This document shows positions 7,984-16,014 of a DNA stretch of 64,000 nt, piece after piece. Position numbers and translations under genes: made by a program. Source of the stretch: Pontibacter sp. FD36 (GTDB taxonomy: Bacteria; Bacteroidota; Bacteroidia; Cytophagales; Hymenobacteraceae); contig NZ_JADPMP010000007.1 in NCBI RefSeq assembly GCF_015686655.1, positions 248,001 through 312,000 of the forward strand, in the 5' to 3' direction. Positions within the stretch are counted from its first letter, which is position 1. Each line of letters starts with the position of its first letter. The notes beneath the pieces were generated by a model that did no database searches, was not told where the DNA came from, and saw only the letters and a program-made list of their open reading frames with translations.

Positions 7984-9959
7984 TCGTAGGCGTAGTAGGT
8001 ATCGGACTGATTGGAGGCTCCATGGCCATGGACCTCCGGCAACGTGGTTTTGCCATTAAAATAATCGGCGCAGACAACAACCCGGAGCACCTCCGGATCG
8101 CAAAAGGTGCAGGTATCATACAAGAAGAGGGCAGTCTGGCAGATCTGGCCAGTAGCTGTGATCTGATCATTGTGGCTACGCCGGTGGATGTCTCCCCGGG
8201 CATTGTGCTTACGCTTTTAGACCAGATAAAAGACGGAGCTGTTGTGCTGGATGTAGGGTCAACAAAAGAGCAGATCTGCCAGGCCGTTGCGAACCATCCG
8301 CGCAGAGAGCAGTTTGTCGCCTGCCACCCGATTGCCGGCACCGAAAATACCGGACCGGGAGCGGCGCACCACAAGCTCTTCGACCACAAAGTGAATATTA
8401 TCTGCAACGCAGAGGCCTCCGGTATAGCGGCTGTTCGGAAAGTGGAGGAATTGTTTGGCACCCTGAAAATGGAAACGGTACACATGGAGGCCCGTGAACA
8501 CGACCGCCACATCGCCTTTGTGTCGCACTTGTCCCACATCACCTCTTTTGCCCTTGGCCTGACGGTGCTCAAGATCGAGAAAGACGAGAAGAGCATTTTT
8601 AATATGGCCGGCAGTGGTTTCGCCTCTACCGTGCGACTGGCCAAAAGCTCTCCAGATATGTGGGCGCCCATCTTCAGCCAGAACGCAGGTCATGTATCGG
8701 CGGCACTGGATGCTTACATCGATCAGCTGCTGCTCTTCAAAGAAACGATCGACGAAGGACTGAGCACCGAAACCTACGACATGATCTCCAATGCCAACCA
8801 GATCAGCCGCATACTGGATGGCATAGAACTTAAGAACCGGCAGAAACCCTTTGCTCCGCCACTCACCGGAAAAGACAAACTCGAGATTGCCCCGATCAGT
8901 GCCTGGTTGCCAGATCTGCAACGGCCCCTGGTGATCAGCGGTCCCTGCAGCGCCGAAACAGAAGAGCAGGTGATGGAGACCTGTCGACAGCTAGCCGCTA
9001 CTGGCAAAGTGGATGTACTGCGAGCCGGCATCTGGAAACCACGCACACGACCCAATAACTTTGAAGGCATCGGCACGATCGGGTTGGAGTGGCTGCGAAA
9101 AGCGAAGGAGGCGACAGGTATGAAAATAGCCGTGGAGGTGGCCAATAAACAGCATGTGGAGGAAGCGCTGAAGTATGGCGTGGACATTCTCTGGATTGGG
9201 GCACGTACGACGGTTAACCCTTTCTCAGTGCAGGAAATAGCGGATGCCCTGCAAGGTATAGATGTGCCGGTTTTGGTCAAAAACCCAATCAATGCTGACC
9301 TGGAGCTGTGGATCGGGGCGCTGGAACGTTTGAGCGGGGCAGGCATTACCAAGCTGGGAGCCATTCATCGAGGCTTTGCTAAGTATGGCGAAACAAAGTT
9401 TCGTAATGCACCGCAGTGGCAATTGCCCATCGAGTTGAAGAGAAGAATGCCTGACCTGCCTTTGATCTGTGATCCGAGCCATATCTGCGGCAACCGGGAG
9501 TTACTGGCAGAAATCTCGCAGCAGGCGATGGACCTGAACTATACCGGTCTGATGCTCGAAAGCCACATTGACCCGGACAAAGCCTGGAGCGACGCCAAAC
9601 AGCAAGTGACGCCGGAGCGGCTGGCGGAGATCATCGATGGGCTGGTGCTGCGGAACGGCTATGGCGGTAAAGTAGGGGTAGATGACACCTTGCAGGAGCT
9701 GCGCAGTCAGGTAGACCAGTTCGACAGTGAGTTGTTCTCCCTGCTGTCACAACGAATGCAGGTGGTGGAGAATATCGGCCGGTACAAAAAGGAAAACAAG
9801 CTGACCATTCTGCAGGCTTCCCGCTGGAACGACGTGTTGGAGAGATCATTTGAGCGGGGAGAGAAGTTGGGCCTGAGCCGGGACTTTATCCAGAAGTATC
9901 TCAAAGCCGTACACCAGGAGTCCATCAATCACCAGAGCGCCATCATGAATGCGCATTAA
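7980..9959 (+). CDS. Trifunctional fusion: prephenate dehydrogenase, DAHP synthase, chorismate mutase
   Basis: 659 residues with three recognisable enzymes. Residues 1-280: prephenate dehydrogenase, with NAD-binding GxGxxG at 7-12 (GIGLIG), CHPIAGTENTG and HDRHIAFVSHLSH. Residues 310-565: DAHP synthase of the KDO8P-synthase-like type (GPCSAE near 321, RAGIWKPRTRPN, VLVKNP, CDPSHICG). Residues 570-659: AroQ-type chorismate mutase (LQELRSQVDQFDSELFSLLSQR and KKEN region, KAVHQESI). DAHP synthase opens the shikimate pathway, the mutase makes prephenate from chorismate and the dehydrogenase leads to Tyr. The DAHP synthase-mutase pair is known as a separate protein in Bacteroidota; here TyrA is joined in front with no internal stop. 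No prephenate dehydratase gene is in this operon. Confidence 0.92.
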   Translation: MIVGVVGIGLIGGSMAMDLRQRGFAIKIIGADNNPEHLRIAKGAGIIQEEGSLADLASSCDLIIVATPVDVSPGIVLTLLDQIKDGAVVLDVGSTKEQICQAVANHPRREQFVACHPIAGTENTGPGAAHHKLFDHKVNIICNAEASGIAAVRKVEELFGTLKMETVHMEAREHDRHIAFVSHLSHITSFALGLTVLKIEKDEKSIFNMAGSGFASTVRLAKSSPDMWAPIFSQNAGHVSAALDAYIDQLLLFKETIDEGLSTETYDMISNANQISRILDGIELKNRQKPFAPPLTGKDKLEIAPISAWLPDLQRPLVISGPCSAETEEQVMETCRQLAATGKVDVLRAGIWKPRTRPNNFEGIGTIGLEWLRKAKEATGMKIAVEVANKQHVEEALKYGVDILWIGARTTVNPFSVQEIADALQGIDVPVLVKNPINADLELWIGALERLSGAGITKLGAIHRGFAKYGETKFRNAPQWQLPIELKRRMPDLPLICDPSHICGNRELLAEISQQAMDLNYTGLMLESHIDPDKAWSDAKQQVTPERLAEIIDGLVLRNGYGGKVGVDDTLQELRSQVDQFDSELFSLLSQRMQVVENIGRYKKENKLTILQASRWNDVLERSFERGEKLGLSRDFIQKYLKAVHQESINHQSAIMNAH

Positions 9960-10090
9960 GACACAGGACTGCTGTATGCTTGCTCTTTTGTCACCCTGTA
10001 AGGATCCTGGTAAATAGTGCCCTTATCCTCGCTATTAGCTTTGGTGTAACTCTGCGATAAAGGAATGTAGAGCAAATCTTATGTAGCTAT

Positions 10091-10140
10091 TTAAATGTAA
10101 GAAGTGATTTCAGGTCGCCTCAATCACTTCTTACATTTAA
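10091..10140. terminator. 19-bp perfect inverted repeat between convergent genes, probable bidirectional terminator
   Basis: The arms 10091-10109 and 10122-10140 are perfectly complementary over 19 bp around a 12-base loop. The stem is AT-rich and neither side has a true T tract, which is unusual for an intrinsic terminator. Its place between the ends of the aromatic operon and cysN argues for a transcription end or mRNA-protecting structure. Confidence 0.6.
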
Positions 10141-10148
10141 TTAAAATA

Positions 10149-11396
10149 CTACTTAATCAGGCCAACGCCGACAGTCGAATTTGTCTGCTCGTCGATGAGG
10201 ATAAAAGCACCATTGGCTCTGTTTTCAGTGAAAGAGTCGTAAAAGACTTCTTTTGCTGTTTTCAGCTGCACATCGGCAATCTCGTTTAGCTTCAGCTCAC
10301 TTACAGCGCTATCAGCACCCAGTGTCACCACATCTATCAGGTTGGAGAGTGCGCTGACTTTGGCTCTGGACGTATTCACGCCGTGTTGTAGCAGGTATGA
10401 GCCGCCCACACGCAAAGGTTTTTTGTCCATCCAGCAGATGGTGGCCGCGAGCTGCCTGCTTTGCTGTGGCAACTGGCTGATCGGCACGATCATATCGCCC
10501 CGGCTGATGTCCACGTCATCCTGCAGCAGTAAGCTGATCGATTCTTTGGCCTGCGCCGCCTCTATCTCACGTCCAAACTTCTCGATTTTGGCAATGGTAG
10601 TTTCCTGTCCGCTTGGCAGTACGACCACCCGTTCGCCTTTGCGCAGCAGGCCACTGGCTACCTTGCCAGCGTAGGCTCTGTAGTCATGAAACTCTTCTGA
10701 CTTGGGCCTTACCACATACTGCACTGGAAAACGGCTTACTTCCTCTGACAGGTGCTGTTCCAAAGGTATAGCCTCCAGTAAACTAAGTAGTGATACCCCC
10801 TCGTACCAGGGCATGTGCGCTGACTGATGCACGAGGTTTTCGCCGTAGAGCGAGGACACAGGTATAAAGCTGATCTCCTGTTCCGGAAAGCGTACCTTTT
10901 CAGCAAAAGCCATGAAAGCTGACTTTATTTCCTCAAACTTTGTCTGGTCATAATCTACCAGGTCCATCTTGTTCACGCAAACCACTACGTTTGGAATGCG
11001 CAGCAGGCAGGAGATGTAAAAGTGGCGGAAGGTCTGTTCCACTACACCGTTGCGGGCATCCACCAAAATCATGGAGACATTGGCGTTGGAAGCACCTGTC
11101 ACCATGTTGCGGGTATACTCAAAGTGGCCCGGTGTGTCGGCTATGATAAACTTACGGGTAGGCGTAGAGAAGTAAATGTGCGCCACGTCAATTGTGATAC
11201 CCTGCTCACGTTCTGCTATCAGGCCGTCTGTCAGCAGCGACAGATCCACATAGTCGAGGCCTTTCTTTTTGCTGCTCGCCATGATGGCCTCCAGCTTATC
11301 GGTGGTGATTGAATTGGTCTCGAACAGGAGTCGCCCGATCAGGGTGCTTTTTCCATCGTCCACACTTCCGGCGGTTGCAATTTTTAGAACGTCCAT
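10149..11396 (-). CDS. cysN: Sulfate adenylyltransferase subunit 1 (GTPase subunit)
   Basis: 415 residues. Translation-factor type GTPase: P-loop GSVDDGKSTL at residues 10-19, G3 region DTPGHFEYTRNM, and NKMD. CysN uses GTP hydrolysis to drive formation of adenylyl sulfate (APS) from ATP and sulfate by CysD. The length fits CysN without a fused APS kinase (CysC) domain, in line with the APS-type reductase encoded upstream. Last gene of the cysH-cysD-cysN run; the start is 3 bp after the cysD stop, so the two are surely co-transcribed. Confidence 0.95.
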   Translation of the reverse strand: MDVLKIATAGSVDDGKSTLIGRLLFETNSITTDKLEAIMASSKKKGLDYVDLSLLTDGLIAEREQGITIDVAHIYFSTPTRKFIIADTPGHFEYTRNMVTGASNANVSMILVDARNGVVEQTFRHFYISCLLRIPNVVVCVNKMDLVDYDQTKFEEIKSAFMAFAEKVRFPEQEISFIPVSSLYGENLVHQSAHMPWYEGVSLLSLLEAIPLEQHLSEEVSRFPVQYVVRPKSEEFHDYRAYAGKVASGLLRKGERVVVLPSGQETTIAKIEKFGREIEAAQAKESISLLLQDDVDISRGDMIVPISQLPQQSRQLAATICWMDKKPLRVGGSYLLQHGVNTSRAKVSALSNLIDVVTLGADSAVSELKLNEIADVQLKTAKEVFYDSFTENRANGAFILIDEQTNSTVGVGLIK

Positions 11397-11399
11397 ACC

Positions 11400-12305
11400 T
11401 TAAAAATATCCTGATTGCTTTCTTTTTTCCATCGCCGCCTCGGAGCGCTTGTCGTCTATGCGGGCACCTCTTTCTGATACTGTGGCGCTCAGTATTTCTG
11501 CAATAATGTCATCGATCGCTACTGCCGTTGACTCTACAGCAGCAGTACAGGTCATATCGCCCACCGTTCTGAAGCGGACCATGCGGGTGCTTACCGACTC
11601 ATCTTCCGACATGTTCATGAAAGGGGAGTAGGGAAGGATCTGTCCGTCACGCTCAAAGGTTTCGCGCTCGTGGGAGTAGTAAATGGAAGGTATAGCCAGC
11701 TGCTCTTCTCTGATGTAGTTCCAAACATCCAGCTCTGTCCAGTTGCTGATCGGGAAAACGCGCACATTCTCACCCAGGTTGATTTTGCCGTTGAGCATAT
11801 CGAACAGCTCCGGGCGCTGCTTTTTAGCGTCCCATTCGCCGAAGTCGTTTCTGACCGAGAAGATACGCTCCTTGGCACGGGCTTTCTCTTCGTCGCGACG
11901 GGCACCTCCGATGCAGGCGTCAAAGCCAAACTCCTCGATGGCGTCCAGCAATGTGACCGTTTGCAGCACGTTGCGGCTGGCGTATTTACCTGTTTCTTCC
12001 ACCACCTTCTGCTGGTCTATACTGTCCTGCACGTAGCGCACGATCAGCTCGAGACCAAGTTCTTCCACCAGCTCGTCCCGGAATTGGATGGTTTCTTCAA
12101 AGTTGTGCCCCGTGTCGACGTGCAGTAGGGGGAAGGGTATTTTGCCTGGATAGAATGCTTTATAGGCAAGTCTTACCAGTGTGATCGAGTCTTTTCCGCC
12201 GGAGAACAGGAGTACAGGTTTTTCAAACTGTGCGGCGACCTCTCTGATGATATAGATCGCCTCGTCTTCCAGTTCTCTGGGGAATACAGCGTTGTGAGTA
12301 GCCAT
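11400..12305 (-). CDS. cysD: Sulfate adenylyltransferase subunit 2
   Basis: 302 residues from the ATG at 12305, the usual CysD length; the frame stays open to 12383 but that extension overlaps cysH and is not part of the family. PP-loop signature LLFSGGKDSITL near residue 35, and the segment CIGGARRDEEKARAKER typical of CysD. It adenylates sulfate in the cytoplasm together with CysN, the first step of assimilatory sulfate reduction. The start lies 1 bp from the cysH stop. Confidence 0.95.
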   Translation of the reverse strand: MATHNAVFPRELEDEAIYIIREVAAQFEKPVLLFSGGKDSITLVRLAYKAFYPGKIPFPLLHVDTGHNFEETIQFRDELVEELGLELIVRYVQDSIDQQKVVEETGKYASRNVLQTVTLLDAIEEFGFDACIGGARRDEEKARAKERIFSVRNDFGEWDAKKQRPELFDMLNGKINLGENVRVFPISNWTELDVWNYIREEQLAIPSIYYSHERETFERDGQILPYSPFMNMSEDESVSTRMVRFRTVGDMTCTAAVESTAVAIDDIIAEILSATVSERGARIDDKRSEAAMEKRKQSGYF

Positions 12306-12306
12306 A

Positions 12307-13029
12307 TTAGTTTTGTTTAATTGAATAATTTGCATGCAGACCGCATTCCTTCTGGGTCTGTTCCCACCACCACCTGCCGGCACGTGGTTCTTCCCCGGGC
12401 AGTATGGCCCGGGTGCAGGGAGCGCAGCCTATGCTGACATAGCCCTGGTCATGAAGCTTATTATAGGGTACCGCGTTATCCTGCAGGTATGCGATCATCT
12501 CGTCATAAGACCAGTTGATGATCGGGTTGAATTTGATGACCTGAAACGCCTCATCCCATTCCAGTAAACTGAAGCTGCTGCGGTTGGCACTCTGGCCGGA
12601 GCGCAGTCCGGTTACCCAAACCTCCACGCCCTGCAATGCTCTTGTCAGCGGCAGTACCTTACGGACCTGGCAGCAGGCTTTGCGGTTATCAACTGAGTCG
12701 TAAAATCCATTTATACCTTGTTTAGCGACCAGCGACTCCACATCGGAAGCTTGCGGAAAAAAGGGTTCTATTTTGCGTTTATACTTGTATTCGGTGTCTG
12801 CCCATAAGGTATAGGTTTCCTGAAACAGGCGGCCTGTGTCAAGCGAGAAGATTCTGATCGGAAGCTGATCGGAGAAGATGGCGTGCGTGATGACCTGATC
12901 CTCCTGACCCAGTGCTGTCGAAAAAGCAACTTTGCCGGGAAATCGGTTGGCTACCCAGGCCAGTGTTTCGGAAAGGGACAGGTCTGCCAGTTCCTTAAGC
13001 AGCGACGGTATTTGATTTTTCAAGTTCAT
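12307..13029 (-). CDS. cysH: Thioredoxin-dependent APS reductase
   Basis: 240 residues. The protein has the extra cysteines (CC in KACCQVRK and CAPC in IGCAPCTRA) that bind a 4Fe-4S cluster and mark reductases acting on APS rather than PAPS, plus the catalytic ECGLH near the C-terminus and the GEEPRAGRWWWE segment. It reduces APS to sulfite with thioredoxin. This agrees with the absence of an APS kinase in the cluster. The 5' end overlaps the DUF2061 gene by 35 bp. Followed by cysD and cysN in the same operon. Confidence 0.93.
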   Translation of the reverse strand: MNLKNQIPSLLKELADLSLSETLAWVANRFPGKVAFSTALGQEDQVITHAIFSDQLPIRIFSLDTGRLFQETYTLWADTEYKYKRKIEPFFPQASDVESLVAKQGINGFYDSVDNRKACCQVRKVLPLTRALQGVEVWVTGLRSGQSANRSSFSLLEWDEAFQVIKFNPIINWSYDEMIAYLQDNAVPYNKLHDQGYVSIGCAPCTRAILPGEEPRAGRWWWEQTQKECGLHANYSIKQN

Positions 13030-13288
13030 GAGCCTCTTTTTTTACTGTGAATCGTTCCCAAATACGTTCGTGGACATAGTAGAGCAGGATCTTACTAAAG
13101 ACCTCAATCGAGCCGATTGAGAAAGCCATTTTAAGCTCACCCGTGATCAAGTAAGAAATAACAATGGTATCAAAAGTGCCCAAGACACGCCATGAAATGG
13201 CCTTGGCAACACTTTTGAATTTGCTGTCCTTTTTCTGCGGACGCTGCTTTTTACTAAAAGCTTTCTGAAGATATCGGTCTAGTAGCAT
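12995..13288 (-). CDS. DUF2061 membrane protein linked to sulfate assimilation
   Basis: About 97 residues from ATG 13288 (an earlier ATG at 13318 is possible but adds a Cys-rich stretch not typical of the family). The SVAKAISWRVLGTFDTIVISYLITG segment and the FSKILLYYVHERIWER segment form two predicted membrane spans typical of DUF2061. In other bacteria this domain stands next to, or is fused with, sulfate activation enzymes; its role is unknown, possibly in sulfate or sulfite transport. It is the first gene of the cysHDN run and overlaps cysH by 35 bp. Confidence 0.8.
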   Translation of the reverse strand: MLLDRYLQKAFSKKQRPQKKDSKFKSVAKAISWRVLGTFDTIVISYLITGELKMAFSIGSIEVFSKILLYYVHERIWERFTVKKEAHELEKSNTVAA

Positions 13289-13320
13289 AGCGCTGCATTG
13301 AGCGCCAAAACTACACAAAA

Positions 13321-13337
13321 CCTACAAACTTAGTAGG
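13321..13337 (-). promoter_or_regulatory. Inverted repeat CCTAC-N7-GTAGG before the DUF2061-cysHDN run
   Basis: A perfect 5-bp inverted repeat with 7-base spacer, located 33-49 bp before the DUF2061 start in the short gap after the Rrf2 gene. It is a plausible operator for the adjacent Rrf2 regulator; the assignment rests on position only. Confidence 0.3.
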
Positions 13338-13393
13338 GTAATAAGTTAAAAAAAACTTAAATCAGCTATGTTTAATATTTAAGAGACTGCTAT

Positions 13394-13813
13394 TCAGTTG
13401 TTTGAGGTAATCAGGTCGGAGAGGGTCTTATTTTCTACTACGGCCAGGGTCTGATCTCTTACCTGGCACATAATGATGTGCATGTTGCAAGTCGCTTCAT
13501 CTGGGCAGTCGGAGCATTTCTCGTAATAGTTGAGGCTCACGCAAGGGAGCCAGGCGATGGGACCATTGAGCAGGCGAATGATTTTGGCCAGTGTGATCTC
13601 TTCCGGTTTCTTGATGAGGTAATAGCCTCCGCCTTTGCCCTTTTTGCTGCCCAGTATACCTGCTTTTTTCAGCTCAAGCAGGATGTTCTCGAGAAACTTG
13701 TGCGAGATGTTCTTACTGGATGCAATTTCCTGGATCAGCACAGCACCCTTGTCCTGGTTTTCGGCCAGGTAGGTGAGGGCATGGAAAGCATACTTGGTCT
13801 TTTTGGATAACAT
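13394..13813 (-). CDS. Rrf2 family transcriptional regulator
   Basis: 139 residues. N-terminal winged helix typical of Rrf2 (MLSKKTKYAFHALTYLAE, then KNISHKFLENILLELKKAGIL and the wing KGKGGGYYL). The C-terminal part holds clustered cysteines (CVSLNYYEKCSDC and CNMH), suggesting iron-sulfur or thiol sensing as in IscR-type members. Some Rrf2 proteins such as CymR control cysteine synthesis. It is directly upstream of the DUF2061-cysHDN genes on the same strand, so it likely controls them, and perhaps itself, in response to sulfur supply (inference). Confidence 0.9.
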   Translation of the reverse strand: MLSKKTKYAFHALTYLAENQDKGAVLIQEIASSKNISHKFLENILLELKKAGILGSKKGKGGGYYLIKKPEEITLAKIIRLLNGPIAWLPCVSLNYYEKCSDCPDEATCNMHIIMCQVRDQTLAVVENKTLSDLITSNN

Positions 13814-13855
13814 AAAAGAGATCGGTATCAGCAGGGCCGGCTCTTTAGAGCAGGC

Positions 13856-13873
13856 TGTGTTATCACAAAATTA
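13856..13873 (-). promoter_or_regulatory. Candidate promoter of the Rrf2 gene overlapped by a small palindrome
   Basis: On the minus strand 13873-13866 reads TAATTTTG, a perfect match to the Bacteroidota -7 element TAnnTTTG. It overlaps the imperfect palindrome TGTG-TTAT-CACA at 13856-13867, which would cover the transcription start and could serve autoregulation. The -33 element is weak. Confidence 0.4.
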
Positions 13874-13942
13874 AGAAGCAGTCCGATGTAAAACTATTCT
13901 GCGAACAAAAGATTGTAGTTAGTGCTAATGATACATGCCAGC

Positions 13943-14671
13943 CTAGGTCAATCCTTTCAACTTTTTGTAAAAGCTGTCGCTATAGGTTTCACTTATCGGG
14001 ATGATCTGATCTGCGATGCTGATCCGGTTCTTTTCGATGTGGACGATCTTATCGATGGCAACCATATAAGAACGGTGTACACGGGCAAAGTCCTGATCTG
14101 GCAGCAGTTCTTCCATTCTGGCAAAACTCAGCAGGGTCATGATCTTTTCTTTGGCTGTGTGTATCCGCAGATAGTCTTTCATACCCTCTATGAATAGAAT
14201 GTCGCGGGTTGCAATTTTCTGAATACGATGCCCGACTTTCAGGAAAATGTACTCCTGCTCATGTTTCGGCTCAGCTGTAATTTCCTTTTTATCCGGCACC
14301 TGCCGGTTACCCTGTTCCTGATACAAGCGAAATACCCCTTTGTAGAATCGCTCAAACGAAAACGGTTTGACCAGGTAATCCTTCACTTCCAGTTCAAAAG
14401 CTTTCAGAGCATACTGATCATAGGCAGTGGTCAGGATGATCATGGGTTTTGGGTTCAGCATAGGTATGAAACTGAGTCCATCCAGGTCAGGCATGTTGAT
14501 GTCCAGGAACAGCAGGTCGGGCTTATCTTCATCTATCTGAGCGGCTGCTTCCAAGGGACTCATGAAGGTGCCTTTCAGCTCCAGGAAAGGGACTTTCGTT
14601 ATATACTCTTCCAGTATTTCCTGGGCCAGGTGCTCGTCATCAATTATATAGCAGGTGAGCTTCTCTTTCAT
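13943..14671 (-). CDS. LytTR family response regulator
   Basis: 242 residues. CheY-like receiver at 1-120 (acidic pair DDEH near the start, phosphoacceptor Asp in LLFLDINMPDLDG, Lys in KDYLVKPF) and a C-terminal LytTR DNA-binding domain from about 140 (IFLKVGHRIQKIATRDILFIEG and MEELLPDQDFARVHRSYMV segments). It is coupled to the sensor kinase immediately upstream, whose 3' end it overlaps by 32 bp. Such AlgR/LytR-type regulators bind direct repeats; targets unknown. The divergent ABC transporter genes are the nearest candidates. Confidence 0.93.
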   Translation of the reverse strand: MKEKLTCYIIDDEHLAQEILEEYITKVPFLELKGTFMSPLEAAAQIDEDKPDLLFLDINMPDLDGLSFIPMLNPKPMIILTTAYDQYALKAFELEVKDYLVKPFSFERFYKGVFRLYQEQGNRQVPDKKEITAEPKHEQEYIFLKVGHRIQKIATRDILFIEGMKDYLRIHTAKEKIMTLLSFARMEELLPDQDFARVHRSYMVAIDKIVHIEKNRISIADQIIPISETYSDSFYKKLKGLT

Positions 14672-15677
14672 GAACCTGTGAATCTAGATTGTGAATTTTC
14701 AAAGTAACTGTAAACTTTTCGCCCGTGCTGTTGATCTCCAGATGGTGTTGGTCCGGATACAACAAAGACAGTCTTTTCCGAACATTTGGTAGTCCGATGC
14801 CTCCCGGTTCTTCCAGCTTATTTCCCTCGTGCCTTCCTTTGGGGTTCTGAATATGGAAGGTAAGGGTATTTTCTTTTATCTCCACCCGCACTTTTATATC
14901 ACCTGGTTCCAGTCGGGCCGGGCTGTGTTTGTAGGCGTTTTCCATGAGGTGAATGAACAGCAGCGGGGCAATGTGACACGAATCGGTATCTCCTTCTATC
15001 TGCAGGTCCACAACCGGGCTCTTTTTATACCGGAGCTGCTGCAGACTCACATAATCCTGTAGGTAGCTCATTTCCCTTGAAAGCGGCACTGTCGGGGCAT
15101 TGGATTCATAGATCATGTAGCGCATGAGTGAAGACAGGCGCATCACTGCTTCCGGTGCTGCCGGAGCCTGTTTATATACCAGCGTATGAATGTTATTGAG
15201 CGTATTAAACAGAAAGTGCGGATTGATCTGTGACTTCAGATAGTACAACTCTGCCTCTACGGCCTGTTTCTCCAACTGTTCTTTCCTGATCGTATTAAGC
15301 ACCAAATTTTCTGTGACCCTGGCCAACCAACTGAGGAAGGTAAAGATGGGTACAATGGAGACCAGTGTCATAGCATATAACTGAAAGAAAACCGGCCAGG
15401 CATCCAACGTTTTAGGATGCAACATTAAAAAAGGTAAAGGGCCGGTTAGCATAATTCCGGCCAGCCGGAAGAAATAAGCCTTCCTTTTTCTTTTACCTAA
15501 ATAGCGGGTGAGGAGAAAGAAATGACTGTAGAAAACATACAAACATGTCAGGATGAAGCCCACGGTCAAGGTAAGCCAGTGGATATCATCCTGGCTCAGT
15601 TGCAAGGCTACCAGCAGGCTAAACAGGATCCAGAGAACTATGTGGATCAGCGTGAATACCTTTTTAATTCTATTCAT
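14640..15677 (-). CDS. LytS/YehU-type sensor histidine kinase
   Basis: 345 residues. Four predicted membrane spans in residues 1-135, then a His_kinase domain with the H-box INPHFLFNTLNNIHTL near residue 172 and an ATP-binding part containing LFIHLMENAYKHS and the GGIGLPNVRKRL loop. This is the simple integral-membrane kinase that pairs with LytTR regulators. The overlap with the regulator gene indicates one operon. No extracytoplasmic sensor domain is present, so the signal is likely perceived in or near the membrane. Confidence 0.93.
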   Translation of the reverse strand: MNRIKKVFTLIHIVLWILFSLLVALQLSQDDIHWLTLTVGFILTCLYVFYSHFFLLTRYLGKRKRKAYFFRLAGIMLTGPLPFLMLHPKTLDAWPVFFQLYAMTLVSIVPIFTFLSWLARVTENLVLNTIRKEQLEKQAVEAELYYLKSQINPHFLFNTLNNIHTLVYKQAPAAPEAVMRLSSLMRYMIYESNAPTVPLSREMSYLQDYVSLQQLRYKKSPVVDLQIEGDTDSCHIAPLLFIHLMENAYKHSPARLEPGDIKVRVEIKENTLTFHIQNPKGRHEGNKLEEPGGIGLPNVRKRLSLLYPDQHHLEINSTGEKFTVTLKIHNLDSQVHEREAHLLYN

Positions 15678-16014
15678 AAAACAAAGATATTTTTTCCTGC
15701 CATTTCCTTATCACCCATTCGACCGTTGCCTTGTCTCGATCTACGAAATGGAGAGTTGAGGCTGCAAGTACTTTGGCGGAAGCAAAGCAGTCTTTGGTCG
15801 ATCCATTAGCAGCATCAGCATATTGCTTTTTGCTTTTCAGGGCTACACTATTTCCTTTATTCTGAAAATGAGCGGGATAGATCTCATTCTGTCCTCTTGC
15901 GGGTATAGGCTTCTCTGTCTTTTCGCTTCTTTCCTGTTAATAATGAAAGCGTGAAAGTATGGGGTAGCATGCTATTTAACGCTCTTATTTTCATCAGCAA
16001 CAAGATTCATATTA
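15678..16014. other. Divergent promoter region between the LytTR system and the ABC genes
   Basis: 337 bases without a credible gene. A perfect 10-bp palindrome (TAGCATGCTA, 15965-15974) lies about 40 bp before the ABC ATPase start and might be an operator. No LytTR-type direct repeat was convincing. Confidence 0.4.

Noticed and set aside
8259..9364. Long minus-strand frames inside the aromatic fusion gene
   Set aside because: Shadows of a gene with complete catalytic motifs; low-complexity Ser/Cys-rich translations.
15965..15974. Palindrome TAGCATGCTA upstream of the ABC ATPase gene
   Set aside because: Too short to claim an operator; not of the direct-repeat type bound by LytTR regulators.
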